Source of the DNA: Cognatundibacterium oligocarboniphilum
Lineage (GTDB): Bacteria; Pseudomonadota; Gammaproteobacteria; Burkholderiales; Burkholderiaceae_D
Assembly: GCF_013377855.1 (NCBI RefSeq)
Contig: NZ_JABXYJ010000003.1
Coordinates: 351,368-415,367 of the forward strand
Reading direction: 5' to 3'
DNA: 64,000 bases
Part shown: in pieces, positions 19,253 through 27,979 of the stretch
Numbering within the stretch: position 1 is the first letter of the stretch
How the letters are laid out: every line of letters starts with the position of its first letter
The notes under the pieces: model-generated
Databases searched by the model: none
What the model was told of the DNA's origin: nothing
Seen by the model: only the letters and a program-made list of their open reading frames with translations
Made by a program: the position numbers and the translations under genes

Positions 19253-20008
19253 TTGATTGTTTACGAATACCCTTTCAATGAGCGTATTCGCACGCTGTTG
19301 CGGTTGGAAGACCTGTACGAAAAATTCATTTTTTTCCTGCATCAGTCTGATCCTTTACAGCATCATGTGGCGCTTTCCACTATTTTCGAAATGCTGGAAG
19401 TAGCAGGACGTGCTGACCTCAAATCAGACCTGTTGCAGGAACTTGAGCGACAAAAGCAGACATTGATCAGTTTCCGCTCCAACCCGAATGTGCAGACAGA
19501 AATGCTGGACAAAGTACTGGAAGACGTGGATCGTGCCAGCAGCGCTCTGATTGCCTGTACCGGCAAGACAGGACAGAATGTACGGGACAATGAATGGCTG
19601 ATGAGCATTCGCGGCAGAACGATTATTCCCGGTGGTGCCTGCGAGTTTGATCTGCCCAGCTATCATGCCTGGCAAAAAAATCCTGCTGAAAAACGGTTTG
19701 CCGATATTTCGGCCTGGTTTGCACCGATTGCCCCTTTATTCGATGCCATCAATGTCGTACTGCGTCTGCTGCGTGAATCCGGAACCACTGCCAAAGTCGT
19801 TGCCCAGGCCGGCAGTTATCAGCAGATGTTGCAGGGGAAAATCTACCAGTTGCTGCGAGTCAGCGTCGTCCAGGAACTCGGAGCGATTCCTGAAATTTCT
19901 GCCAACAAATATATGCTCTGGATACGTTTCATGTCACAAGGGGGCGACATGAAGCCCAAAGCGGTCGAAAACGATATCCCGTTTGATCTGACGCTCTGTA
20001 ATTTTTAA
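19253..20008 (+). CDS. zapD: Cell division protein ZapD
   Basis: Stabilises the Z ring by bundling FtsZ protofilaments. The 251-residue protein begins at a TTG (19253) with AGGGA about 9 bases upstream, giving [22 protein letters not shown], which matches the family start; no ATG fits as well. Family features include the [23 protein letters not shown] block and FDLTLCNF at the end. It lies between coaE and yacG as in E. coli. Confidence 0.94.
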   Translation: MIVYEYPFNERIRTLLRLEDLYEKFIFFLHQSDPLQHHVALSTIFEMLEVAGRADLKSDLLQELERQKQTLISFRSNPNVQTEMLDKVLEDVDRASSALIACTGKTGQNVRDNEWLMSIRGRTIIPGGACEFDLPSYHAWQKNPAEKRFADISAWFAPIAPLFDAINVVLRLLRESGTTAKVVAQAGSYQQMLQGKIYQLLRVSVVQELGAIPEISANKYMLWIRFMSQGGDMKPKAVENDIPFDLTLCNF

Positions 20009-20015
20009 AGAATCC

Positions 20016-20210
20016 ATGGTTACCAAGGTAAATTGCCCGACCTGCCACGAGCAGGTTGAATGGGTTGAAGCCAGTCGCTGGCGCCCATTTTGCTCGGAGC
20101 GCTGCAAACAGATTGATCTCGGCGCATGGGCCGAAGAAAAATACAGCATCCCGGCAGTGAATTTACCGGAAGACCCAGATACTGACGGCTCACTGAATCC
20201 GGGCGCATGA
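20016..20210 (+). CDS. yacG: DNA gyrase inhibitor / zinc-binding protein YacG
   Basis: A 64-residue zinc protein that inhibits GyrB in E. coli. Four cysteines bind zinc: CPTC near residues 7-10 and FCSERCK near 26-30. The [17 protein letters not shown] segment ([13 protein letters not shown]) is diagnostic. It starts 7 bases after zapD. Confidence 0.95.
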   Translation: MVTKVNCPTCHEQVEWVEASRWRPFCSERCKQIDLGAWAEEKYSIPAVNLPEDPDTDGSLNPGA

Positions 20211-20230
20211 ACCAGCGTCTTGCGACTATC

Positions 20231-21790
20231 CTAGCGTTTTTTCGGAATCCCGTATTTTCTGAGTTTACCGGCAATCATGGAGTGCGAAGTTTTCAGCCTG
20301 GCGGCCAGCTTCCGGCTGGAAGGGTATTGCGGATAGAGCCGCTCCAGCAGGGATTGCTCAAACAGATCAACTGAGGCATCCCAGTCTTCGGCCACATCCA
20401 GATTCACCTCATCGGCGCTGATGCTGCCTTCAGCCCAATCCAGGTCCGCCGCATCCAGCACCCGCTGATCCGACATGGTGATCGCCCGGAACACCACGTT
20501 CTGCAATTGCCGTACATTGCCCGGCCAACGGTTCGACACCAGCGCGGCGCAGGCGGAGGCATTCAGGCGACATACGGCTTTCTGTGACTGGGTGCAGGCG
20601 CGTTCGATGAAATGCGCTGCCAGCGGCAAAATATCATCCGGACGGTCACGTAACGCCGGCATTTCCAGGTGCAGAACATTCAGCCGGTAGAACAGGTCTT
20701 CCCGAAACAAGCCTTCCTGCACCATTTTTCGCAAGTTGCGATGGGTTGCACTGATGATGCGGACATTGACACTGACTTCCTTGTCGCCGCCGATACGCCG
20801 GAATTTACCATCGTTCAGAAAACGCAGCAGTTTTGCCTGCAGATACAGAGACATTTCGCCAATTTCATCCAGAAACACCGTACCACCGTCAGCCATCTCA
20901 AACAAACCCGGCTTGCCGCCGCGCTGTGCACCAGTGAATGCGCCGGACATATAACCAAATAATTCACTTTCTGCCAGGCTCTCCGGCAGTGCGGCGCAAT
21001 TCAGCTCAAGAAACGGTGCATTGCTACGGTTGCTGGCGCCGTGACAGGCTTTTGCCAGCAACTCTTTTCCGGTGCCGGTTTCACCAGTGATCAGTAAAGG
21101 CGCATCCACGACTGCGACCCGTGCCGCTTTTTTCTTGAGTGAGCGTATCTGTTCAGATTCGCCGATGATCAGATCAAAACCACTGCCAGCCGTGTTTTGG
21201 AGTGCATGAATCCGGCCGCCGATACGTGCCGGCGCATGGAATGTCAGCACGGCACCGAGCGACTTCGCCAGCAAAGCCGGCTCTGGCAGCAGCGGCTCAG
21301 AAACCGGTGTGACATCCATAAAAAAAGGTTCGCCATTCAGAATCACTTCCCGGCTGGGAATGCGGAAACTGTTACGGAGCAACTCATTCTGGATTTCGGC
21401 ATCATCGAGTATCTGTGACAGACTCAGGCTGCACAAGGCGGCCTCCGTCATTCCTGCCACAGCGGCGGCCGCAGCATTGGCAATCACGACACAGCCATTG
21501 CCATCAATCGCCAGTACCGGGTCCTCCATCACCGCCATGATGGTGTCCAGATGCAGACGACGACGCATACCGGGTAAGACATCGATCACCTCAATGTCGC
21601 CTACGCCGCGCACTTGCTGACAGTCCTGCCGCAATTCCGGCAGCATGTATTCGAGCAGGTCCGGGCTATCAATATAAATCTGCGGCGGATCCACTTCGAC
21701 CGCTACCACGTTCAGGCCGCGCTTTGCGAGCACCGCCAGAATTTCATGCGCAATACCAACCCGGTCCCTGAACTGTATATTGATGCGCAT
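20231..21790 (-). CDS. TyrR-like sigma-54-dependent activator (ACT-PAS-AAA+-HTH)
   Basis: A 519-residue bacterial enhancer-binding protein. Residues 1-72 form an ACT domain (MRINIQFRDRVGIAHEIL), which usually binds amino acids; about 80-190 is PAS-like. The AAA+ domain (205-440) has Walker A GETGTGKE (236-243) and the sigma-54 contact loop GAFTGA (283-288), which E. coli TyrR itself lacks, so this protein should activate sigma-54 promoters as PhhR-type relatives do. The C-terminal HTH (YPSSRKLAARLKTSHSMIAGKLRKYG) is TyrR-type. It is the last gene of alr-dadA-Rrf2-like-activator, 17 bases behind its neighbour. The likely target is the sigma-54 promoter in front of alr. Function as an alanine or other amino acid sensor is inference. 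Confidence 0.88.
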   Translation of the reverse strand: MRINIQFRDRVGIAHEILAVLAKRGLNVVAVEVDPPQIYIDSPDLLEYMLPELRQDCQQVRGVGDIEVIDVLPGMRRRLHLDTIMAVMEDPVLAIDGNGCVVIANAAAAAVAGMTEAALCSLSLSQILDDAEIQNELLRNSFRIPSREVILNGEPFFMDVTPVSEPLLPEPALLAKSLGAVLTFHAPARIGGRIHALQNTAGSGFDLIIGESEQIRSLKKKAARVAVVDAPLLITGETGTGKELLAKACHGASNRSNAPFLELNCAALPESLAESELFGYMSGAFTGAQRGGKPGLFEMADGGTVFLDEIGEMSLYLQAKLLRFLNDGKFRRIGGDKEVSVNVRIISATHRNLRKMVQEGLFREDLFYRLNVLHLEMPALRDRPDDILPLAAHFIERACTQSQKAVCRLNASACAALVSNRWPGNVRQLQNVVFRAITMSDQRVLDAADLDWAEGSISADEVNLDVAEDWDASVDLFEQSLLERLYPQYPSSRKLAARLKTSHSMIAGKLRKYGIPKKR

Positions 21791-21807
21791 TGACGAAAGA
21801 AGAAATA

Positions 21808-22368
21808 TTAGTAAGGTTCAGGAATATACACACGTGGCCGTGCATGCTGGCTGCGAAAGCTGGCAGCCGTTGCCAGTCCGCGCAAACGGCTCAGATCAAA
21901 CTGCTCCAGCTGCTGCACCACCGCGCGGTTCACGGTCATTTTAACTTGCATCATGAGCAGATCCACGCTTTGCTGGCTGCTGCTGCGGGAGGGAGATATC
22001 GGTTCATCAACCGCTTCTGCACTATCTGCGGCCTGTGCAGCGGCTTTCAGTGCGACACGCTCTTCGGCTTCCACGAAACAGCGATACACATCCGCCAGCG
22101 TGATGACGCCGTTACAGTCACGGCAATGCCAGGCATCTTTTTCTTTGGCGTCACGACCGACCAGACCATCCTTGCTCAGGGTCGACAGGATAGAACGGAT
22201 CATGCGTGGCGTCTGGCCGGTAGCCTGCTGCAGGCCGGCGACCGTTGTTGCGCGTGGCATGACCACCATGATCTGCGCCAGTAATTCAATCGCCGTATAA
22301 AAACGGGTATTCAGATTGCTGTCGGCAAACACCTGGGTGGAGGACAGTAATTGTTCAAACTGGCTCAT
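21808..22368 (-). CDS. Rrf2-like winged-helix regulator
   Basis: A 186-residue protein. Residues ~20-100 resemble the Rrf2/IscR winged helix: [17 protein letters not shown], then [30 protein letters not shown], then [16 protein letters not shown]. Three cysteines (C82, C85, C97) in HCRDC and RCF fall in and after the wing, where Rrf2 proteins may bind iron-sulfur or other cofactors, though the spacing differs from IscR. The C-terminal 80 residues are Ala/Ser-rich and then Arg-rich. The start overlaps the dadA stop by 4 bases (ATGA), so it is translationally coupled to dadA. Assignment is by pattern only. Confidence 0.65.
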   Translation of the reverse strand: MSQFEQLLSSTQVFADSNLNTRFYTAIELLAQIMVVMPRATTVAGLQQATGQTPRMIRSILSTLSKDGLVGRDAKEKDAWHCRDCNGVITLADVYRCFVEAEERVALKAAAQAADSAEAVDEPISPSRSSSQQSVDLLMMQVKMTVNRAVVQQLEQFDLSRLRGLATAASFRSQHARPRVYIPEPY

Positions 22369-23657
22369 GCCAACCCCCTCGAAATAATAATAGGACGATT
22401 CACACTGCCATAGCGATCCATATACAACCCCTCGGTCGAAATCGCCGGACGCTTACCTGAAACGATATCGGCAATGAACTGCCCGGAACCGCAGGCCATG
22501 GTCCAGCCCAGCGTACCATGTCCGGTATTGAGGAACAGATTGCGATACGGTGTCGGCCCGATAACCGGGGTGCCATCCGGCGTCATCGGACGCAGGCCGG
22601 TCCAGAATTCAGCTTTGGCAACGTCGCCGCCACCCGGAAATAAGTCGGTGACTGAAAATTCCAGCGTATCGCGGCGGTCACGCCGCAAATCGAGGTTATA
22701 GCCGGTGATTTCAGCGGTGCCACCGACCCGGATACGATCACCCAGGCGGGTGATGGCGACCTTGTAGGTTTCATCCATCACGGTCGATTCCGGCGCGCAA
22801 CTGGCATCAGCGATCGGCACAGTGATCGAATAACCTTTGATCGGGTATACCGGAATCCGGATACCCAATTCACGCAGCTTGATGGGAGAGTAGCTGCCCA
22901 GCGCAAGCACATAGCTGTCTGCCTTGAATTCACCGGCAGAGGTGATGACGGAAGTAATCTGGTCTCCCTCTTTCACCAGGCGCTCAATGCTGACGCCATA
23001 GCGGAACTGAGCCCCCAGCCCTTCTGCCAGCTTCGCCAGATTTTGGGTGAATTTAAAGCAGTCGCCGGTCTCGTCGCCCGGCAGACGCAATGCGCCGACG
23101 AATTTTTCCTGCACATTCGCCAGTGCCGGCTCTACCTGCAGACAACCCGTCTTATCCAGTTTTTCGTATGGCACATCGTAACGTTTCAGAATGGCGATGT
23201 CGGCTTCTGCGGCATCGAGCTGCGCCTGATTGCGGAACAGTTGCAGAGTGCCCTGCATCCGTTCGTCGTAATGGATGCCGGTATCCGCACGCAATTGCTG
23301 CAAGACATCGCGGCTGTATTCCGCCATGCGCAGCATCCGGCCTTTGTTCACTTCATAGCGTGCGGCAGTGCAGTTCATCAGCATCTGCATGACCCAGCGC
23401 CAAGTGTTCAGGTCAAAAGTAGGGTTGATTGCCAGCGGGCTGTGTTTCATCATCAGCCATTTAATGGCCTTTAACGGCACGCCGGGACCCGCCCAGGGCG
23501 CTGAGTAACCGGGGGAGACCTCACCGGCATTTGCATAGCTGGTCTCCAGCGCCGGTGCGGGCTGGCGCTCGATCACAGTGACTTCATGACCGGCTTTTGC
23601 CAGAAAATATGCAGAGGCGGTACCAATGACGCCTGCTCCGAGAATGACGACTTTCAT
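22365..23657 (-). CDS. dadA: D-amino acid dehydrogenase small subunit
   Basis: A membrane-associated flavoenzyme that oxidises D-alanine and other D-amino acids to 2-oxo acids, feeding electrons to the respiratory chain. The 430-residue protein starts with the FAD-binding [14 protein letters not shown] and has the DadA signature [22 protein letters not shown]. The C-terminal [15 protein letters not shown] closes the FAD site. Its start overlaps the alr stop and its stop overlaps the Rrf2-like gene, so the three are one translational unit. With alr it converts L-alanine to D-alanine and then to pyruvate. Confidence 0.95.
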   Translation of the reverse strand: MKVVILGAGVIGTASAYFLAKAGHEVTVIERQPAPALETSYANAGEVSPGYSAPWAGPGVPLKAIKWLMMKHSPLAINPTFDLNTWRWVMQMLMNCTAARYEVNKGRMLRMAEYSRDVLQQLRADTGIHYDERMQGTLQLFRNQAQLDAAEADIAILKRYDVPYEKLDKTGCLQVEPALANVQEKFVGALRLPGDETGDCFKFTQNLAKLAEGLGAQFRYGVSIERLVKEGDQITSVITSAGEFKADSYVLALGSYSPIKLRELGIRIPVYPIKGYSITVPIADASCAPESTVMDETYKVAITRLGDRIRVGGTAEITGYNLDLRRDRRDTLEFSVTDLFPGGGDVAKAEFWTGLRPMTPDGTPVIGPTPYRNLFLNTGHGTLGWTMACGSGQFIADIVSGKRPAISTEGLYMDRYGSVNRPIIISRGLA

Positions 23658-24856
23658 ACTGAGACTCCTTGACTGCCCATCAATGCGGGGGTGAATTCTT
23701 CTTGATTTGTGTTGCCTGCTGCCTGTCCGGCCCGGAAACCTGCGGCATCGGTATCATTCATGTAATGACGCTGATAACGTGCACCGAGACTGGTCAGAAT
23801 TTCATAGCCAATCGTGCCTGCCTTTTCAGCAATCTGATCGACCGTATTCGTTGCTGAAATAAGGTCAACCAGCGCACCGGGGTACAGATCGGCCTCAGCC
23901 ACTCCGGTCACATCCAGTGTGATCGTGTCCATGGAAACCTTACCCACCATCGGTGCCGCCTGCCCCGCGATATGCGCGATGCCGCAATTACTGAGACTGC
24001 GCAGCCAGCCATCAGCATAGCCCACAGCCACAGTCGCAATACGACTGACCCGCGTGCTGCGCCAGGTCGCACCATAGCCGACGCTGGTATTGGGCGGGAT
24101 TTCGCGGGTCTGGATAATGCGTCCCTGCAGATACGCTACCGCCTTCATCGGATTGGCCTGACCGGCAACCGGCGCCACGCCGTATAAGGCGGCGCCGGGG
24201 CGCGCCAGATCGAAATGAAAATCCGGCCCCAGGAAAATACCGGAAGAATTTGCCAGACTACCCTTGGCGTCTGGGAATAACTGACGCAACAGACGGAACT
24301 GATCGAGCTGCCGGCGGTTCATCGGATTGGCCTGATCTTCCGCGCAGGCCAGATGACTCATCACATGCGAGACGGCAATTCCATCCAGCAGGCTGGGGAC
24401 TTGTTTCAGCTGTGCCAATTCAGCCGCAGACAATCCCATGCGCGCCATACCGGTATCGACCTGGACGATCGCTGGCAATGCCCGCTGCTCCTGCTGCGCC
24501 AGCCGTTGCCAGGCCCGTATCTGTGACAGGCTGTTCAATACCGGTGTGCACTGGTACGCCAGGAAATCGGCTTCGCAACCGACTGGGGAGCCGTGCATCA
24601 CGATGATCTGGGCGGCCTGCTGCAAATGCGAACGTAAGGCAATGCCCTCTTCCAGATGCGCAACAAAAAAATGCCGGCACCCTTCTGCATACAGCGCCAG
24701 AGCGATCCTCTCCGCTCCCAGTCCATAAGCATCCGCCTTGACCGCAGCACCGCAGACTGCGGTACCCAGCCGACCCCGGAGCAAACGGTAGTTATCGCGC
24801 ACTGCCTGCAAGTCGATATGCAGTACAGCGCCAGCTCTTGCTTCTATGTGTTGCAT
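23654..24856 (-). CDS. alr: Alanine racemase (catabolic, DadX-like by context)
   Basis: A PLP enzyme interconverting L- and D-alanine. The 400-residue protein has the PLP lysine in [10 protein letters not shown] (K40) and the C-terminal-domain catalytic tyrosine in [11 protein letters not shown]. It is about 30-40 residues longer than most Alr/DadX owing to a C-terminal tail (from NDTDAAGF) rich in Ala, Gly and Gln. As first gene of alr-dadA-regulators it is more likely the catabolic DadX form than the cell-wall Alr, but sequence alone cannot tell. GGAG lies 8-9 bases before the ATG. A sigma-54 promoter match lies 46-61 bases upstream. Confidence 0.93.
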   Translation of the reverse strand: MQHIEARAGAVLHIDLQAVRDNYRLLRGRLGTAVCGAAVKADAYGLGAERIALALYAEGCRHFFVAHLEEGIALRSHLQQAAQIIVMHGSPVGCEADFLAYQCTPVLNSLSQIRAWQRLAQQEQRALPAIVQVDTGMARMGLSAAELAQLKQVPSLLDGIAVSHVMSHLACAEDQANPMNRRQLDQFRLLRQLFPDAKGSLANSSGIFLGPDFHFDLARPGAALYGVAPVAGQANPMKAVAYLQGRIIQTREIPPNTSVGYGATWRSTRVSRIATVAVGYADGWLRSLSNCGIAHIAGQAAPMVGKVSMDTITLDVTGVAEADLYPGALVDLISATNTVDQIAEKAGTIGYEILTSLGARYQRHYMNDTDAAGFRAGQAAGNTNQEEFTPALMGSQGVSV

Positions 24857-24901
24857 CGTATTTGCACTCCATTACTTCAGAGAAATGAGATATTCACTCT
24901 T

Positions 24902-24917
24902 AGCAATGCCTGTGCCA
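24902..24917 (-). promoter_or_regulatory. Sigma-54 (-24/-12) promoter of alr-dadA operon
   Basis: On the minus strand the sequence is TGGCACAGGCATTGCT, an exact match to the RpoN consensus TGGCAC-N5-TTGCW with the required GG and GC 10 bases apart. The predicted transcription start is near 24891, giving a leader of about 35 bases to the alr ATG. A sigma-54 activator is encoded at the end of the same operon. Confidence 0.85.
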
Positions 24918-24935
24918 TCTGTCGTTATCACAATA

Positions 24936-24948
24936 ATTCAAGGACTTA
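24936..24948 (+). promoter_or_regulatory. IHF-like site between enhancer candidate and sigma-54 promoter
   Basis: ATTCAAGGACTTA matches the IHF consensus WATCAANNNNTTR at all but one fixed position. Its place, between the palindrome and the -24 element, is where IHF normally bends DNA in sigma-54 promoters. The consensus is degenerate, so the call depends on context. Confidence 0.5.
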
Positions 24949-24949
24949 A

Positions 24950-24974
24950 CCAGGGTGTCGGCATGACACCCTGG
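24950..24974. promoter_or_regulatory. Perfect palindrome, candidate enhancer (UAS)
   Basis: Arms CCAGGGTGTC (24950-24959) and GACACCCTGG (24965-24974) with a 5-base centre; there is no T-tract. The centre lies about 71 bases upstream of the predicted sigma-54 start, a usual enhancer distance. It does not match the TyrR box, so if it is the activator's site the specificity has changed. Confidence 0.5.
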
Positions 24975-24981
24975 TACTGAA

Positions 24982-24999
24982 TGTATACTTTTCAATACA
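24982..24999. promoter_or_regulatory. TyrR-box-like element
   Basis: TGTATA-CTTTTC-AATACA has the 6-6-6 layout of the TyrR/PhhR box TGTAAA-N6-TTTACA with three mismatches, and keeps the essential outer TG and CA. It is centred about 100 bases upstream of the predicted start. Confidence 0.4.
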
Positions 25000-25228
25000 C
25001 CTGATACCGTAAAACGGATGACCATATTTCATCACCAGTCGTAAATGTACTCAAATAATGACGGCGTACAATAAAAAATACACCGTATTGATTTTAATAC
25101 GCAACAAAATAAAAAAAGTGCAGAAAATAATCTCAGCACGAAAAGTAACAGAGAATTGGCGAAATGACAGAGAAAGTTGCGCCAAAAAGACAGCGCGACG
25201 CGCCGGATTGACAAGATGAAAAGCGGTA

Positions 25229-25254
25229 AAAAACGGCATGGTTATGCCGTTTTT
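25229..25254 (-). terminator. Intrinsic terminator after mutT
   Basis: Arms AAAAACGGCAT (25229-25239) and ATGCCGTTTTT (25244-25254) with a GGTT loop, just 3 bases beyond the mutT stop on the minus strand. It closes the argJ-DUF815-mutT unit. Confidence 0.9.
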
Positions 25255-25257
25255 GAT

Positions 25258-25704
25258 TCACAGGTCTGAGTCTGGTATGGTCAGATTGACTTCAGTCTGT
25301 AATAAACCCAGCCATTCCAGCAAGGGAATGGTTGCTGGCAATAAGGGACTGACGCCGACGCTGCCCTGCCAGGCAAACGCCTGCCCCTCCATGCTTTGCG
25401 GCTCACCTTCCCATTCACGGCTGATGTAAAAATGCAGCCGGACATGCACATGCGGGTACACATGTTCCACGCCGCACCAGGGTTCGGCACTGAGGATATG
25501 AATTCCCAGCTCCTCGACAAATTCCCGCTTCAGTGCATCCAGAATCGGCTCACCCTGCTCCACTTTTCCACCAGGAAATTCCCAATAGCCGGCGTAAGGC
25601 TTACCTGACGGTCTTTCTCCAAGCAGCACATCGCCATTGGGTTTCATCAGAATACCGACGGCAACATCAATCGGGCCTTGCTGCGCAACTGCCGCCTCAC
25701 TCAT
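25258..25704 (-). CDS. mutT: 8-oxo-dGTP diphosphatase MutT-like Nudix hydrolase
   Basis: Sanitises the nucleotide pool by hydrolysing oxidised dGTP. The ATG at 25702-25704 gives 148 residues starting MSEAAVAQQGP; another ATG at 25714-25716 would add four. The Nudix box runs from about residue 45 to 67 (GGKVEQGEP, then KREFVEELG). The gene overlaps the end of the DUF815 gene by several bases, indicating translational coupling. The order argJ-DUF815-mutT is common in betaproteobacteria. Confidence 0.92.
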   Translation of the reverse strand: MSEAAVAQQGPIDVAVGILMKPNGDVLLGERPSGKPYAGYWEFPGGKVEQGEPILDALKREFVEELGIHILSAEPWCGVEHVYPHVHVRLHFYISREWEGEPQSMEGQAFAWQGSVGVSPLLPATIPLLEWLGLLQTEVNLTIPDSDL

Positions 25705-26575
25705 GCATTGCCCCATTCAGTCTGCCTGCGTAATCCCGTGCAAACTGCCATGCCACCCGCCCGGAACGGGAGCCGCGCTGCAACGCCCAGCGCAACGCTT
25801 CGGGGCGCGCCCCGGCAATTTGCTCTGCCGTGCAGGAAAAGGTCTGCAGCCAGTGCGCCACGATACCGAGGTAATCATCCTGCCGGAATGGATAAAACGA
25901 GACCCACAGTCCAAAACGTTCAGAAAGGGAAATTTTTTCCTCCACGGTTTCTCCGGGGTGCAAATCACCATCGTCTCCGTGCGTATAGCCGCTGTTGTCG
26001 GACATTTTTTCCGGCAGCAGATGGCGGCGGTTTGAGGTCGCATAGATCAGTACATTATCTGACTGCGCGGCGATACTGCCATCCAGCGCGACTTTCAATG
26101 CCTTGTAGCCTGCTTCACCTTCTTCAAACGATAAATCGTCGCAAAAAATGATAAAGCGTTCAGGGCGTTCAGCCACCAGATCGACGATATCCGGCAGGTC
26201 TGCCAGGTCGGCTTTATCCACTTCGATCAGACGCAACCCCTGGGTGGCAAATTGTTGCAGGCAGGCTTTGATCAGCGAAGATTTACCGGTGCCGCGGGCA
26301 CCTGTCAGCAGCACATTGTTTGCTGGTCGCCCCTGCACAAACTGCTGTGTGTTCTGGGCGATCTGGGCTTTCTGGTCGGTGATATGGTGCAGGTCATCCA
26401 GCGTGATCACGGAAGGATGGCGCACAGCCTGCAGATAGCCGCTGCCGCCTCGCTTACGCCAGCGAAAGGCATATCCCGCCAGCCAGTCCGGTGCGGGATG
26501 CGCCACCGGCAGCAGGGTTTCGAGGCGGGTCAGCACCTGCTCGGCACGGGTCAGGAAATGCTCAAGCTGATTCAT
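25697..26575 (-). CDS. DUF815-family AAA+ ATPase
   Basis: A 292-residue predicted ATPase. Walker A is in LLTGARGTGKSSLI (around residue 90), the Walker B-like segment is FIIFCDDLSFEEGE, and a sensor asparagine occurs in YATSNRRHL, followed by a PEKMSDN segment and an FGLWVSFYPF block conserved in the family. The function is not established. It lies 8 bases after argJ and overlaps mutT, so it is part of that transcription unit. Confidence 0.88.
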   Translation of the reverse strand: MNQLEHFLTRAEQVLTRLETLLPVAHPAPDWLAGYAFRWRKRGGSGYLQAVRHPSVITLDDLHHITDQKAQIAQNTQQFVQGRPANNVLLTGARGTGKSSLIKACLQQFATQGLRLIEVDKADLADLPDIVDLVAERPERFIIFCDDLSFEEGEAGYKALKVALDGSIAAQSDNVLIYATSNRRHLLPEKMSDNSGYTHGDDGDLHPGETVEEKISLSERFGLWVSFYPFRQDDYLGIVAHWLQTFSCTAEQIAGARPEALRWALQRGSRSGRVAWQFARDYAGRLNGAMHE

Positions 26576-26583
26576 GACAACGC

Positions 26584-27822
26584 TCAGGAACGGTAATCGG
26601 CATTGATCGAAACGTAATCATGCGACAGGTCACAAGTCCAGACGGTGGCCGCAGCATGGCCGCGCGCCAGCCTGACCCGGATCGTGATCTCGCTTTGCTG
26701 CATAACACGCTGACCGTCCTGCTCCTGATAATCGGGATTGCGCCCACCGTTTTTTGCCACCCAGACATCATCCAGATACAGGTTCAGCTTGCTGACATCC
26801 AGATCGCCGATACCGGCATAACCAATTGCGGCCAGAATACGTCCCAGATTCGGATCGGAAGCAAAAAAAGCTGTTTTGACCAGCGGGGAATGCGCGATCG
26901 AATAAGCAATCTTGCGACACTCGTCAACAGATTGTCCTTCTTCCACTGCAATCGTGATGAACTTGGTTGCACCTTCACCATCGCGGATGATCATATGCGC
27001 CAGTTTCTGTGCCAGTGCGGTCACGGCAGTGGCCAGCAGCCGGTATTCGGGAGAGTCGATCTCAGTAATTTCCACCTCGCCGGCACCGGTGGCGATCAGC
27101 ATGAAAGAATCGTTGGTGGACGTGTCGCCATCAATTGTAATGCAGTTAAACGACTGGTCTGCAGCCTGCTTCACCAGATGATCGAGTACCGGCTGCGCGA
27201 CTTTGGCATCCAGCGCCAGATAGCCCAGCATGGTTGCCATATTCGGCTTAATCATACCTGCGCCTTTGCTGATGCCGGTCATCCGTACCGTCTTGCCTTG
27301 AATCTGTACGGTAGCAGAAGCCGCTTTCGGTTGCGTGTCGGTGGTCATGATGGCTTCAGCGGCATGGAACCAGTTATCTTCTTTCAGATTCGCAATAGCC
27401 TGCGGCAATCCGGCCACCAGCCGGTCTACCGGCAGTTGTTCGAGAATCACCCCGGTAGAAAACGGCAATATCTGTGCGGCTTCACATTGCAACAACTCTG
27501 CCAGCGCAGCACAGGTGGCATTCGCGGCAGCCAGCCCGGTGTCACCGGTGCCGGCATTGGCATTACCCGTATTCACCACCAGCGCGCGGATCGTACCAGT
27601 CGCCATACGCAACCCCTCCAGATGGGCCTTGGCGACCTGCACCGGCGCAGCACAGAAACGGTTCGTAGTGAACACACCTGCCACAGTGGCCGTTGGCGCC
27701 AGCTCCATGACCAGCAGGTCTTTGCGGTTGGCTTTGCGGATTCCTGCTTCGGCATAACCCAGACGGATACCGGCAACCGGTTTCAGATCAGCAGCGACAG
27801 GGAGGGGAGAATTAACGGCCAT
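26584..27822 (-). CDS. argJ: Bifunctional ornithine acetyltransferase / N-acetylglutamate synthase
   Basis: Transfers acetyl from N-acetylornithine to glutamate in the cyclic arginine pathway. The 412-residue precursor is self-cleaved before the threonine in [14 protein letters not shown], which becomes the nucleophile of the beta chain. [21 protein letters not shown] precedes it, and [11 protein letters not shown] and the EGATKF segment follow. It lies upstream of DUF815-mutT. Confidence 0.96.
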   Translation of the reverse strand: MAVNSPLPVAADLKPVAGIRLGYAEAGIRKANRKDLLVMELAPTATVAGVFTTNRFCAAPVQVAKAHLEGLRMATGTIRALVVNTGNANAGTGDTGLAAANATCAALAELLQCEAAQILPFSTGVILEQLPVDRLVAGLPQAIANLKEDNWFHAAEAIMTTDTQPKAASATVQIQGKTVRMTGISKGAGMIKPNMATMLGYLALDAKVAQPVLDHLVKQAADQSFNCITIDGDTSTNDSFMLIATGAGEVEITEIDSPEYRLLATAVTALAQKLAHMIIRDGEGATKFITIAVEEGQSVDECRKIAYSIAHSPLVKTAFFASDPNLGRILAAIGYAGIGDLDVSKLNLYLDDVWVAKNGGRNPDYQEQDGQRVMQQSEITIRVRLARGHAAATVWTCDLSHDYVSINADYRS

Positions 27823-27979
27823 GGTAGTTTTCCTAGCGATGAAATCAAGCCGACATTGTAGGGCATTTTATTACGCTGCAATGCAAAAAAAACTGCGCCT
27901 GCCGGTTGTCTGTCGCCCCCTTCGGCGGAGGAAAAAACAGGTCAGCGGCAGAGTATTGCAGGAGCGCAGCAGCGCGTCA

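Larger units (their letters stand above)
24857..25228. promoter_or_regulatory. Regulatory region upstream of the alr-dadA operon
   Basis: These bases separate the alr start from the mutT terminator. The 140 bases next to alr hold a sigma-54 promoter, an IHF-like site, a palindrome and a TyrR-box-like element, listed individually. The remaining stretch (about 25000-25220) is AT-rich with no gene I can support; short open frames on the minus strand there have no family features. Confidence 0.7.

Noticed and set aside
25032..25239. Two short minus-strand open frames rich in Phe, Leu and Cys before alr
   Set aside because: They lie in an AT-rich promoter-distal region, overlap each other in different frames, and lack ribosome sites or recognisable membrane-protein topology.
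26620..27861. A 413-codon open frame on the plus strand
   Set aside because: It is the mirror of argJ and shows no domain or signal.
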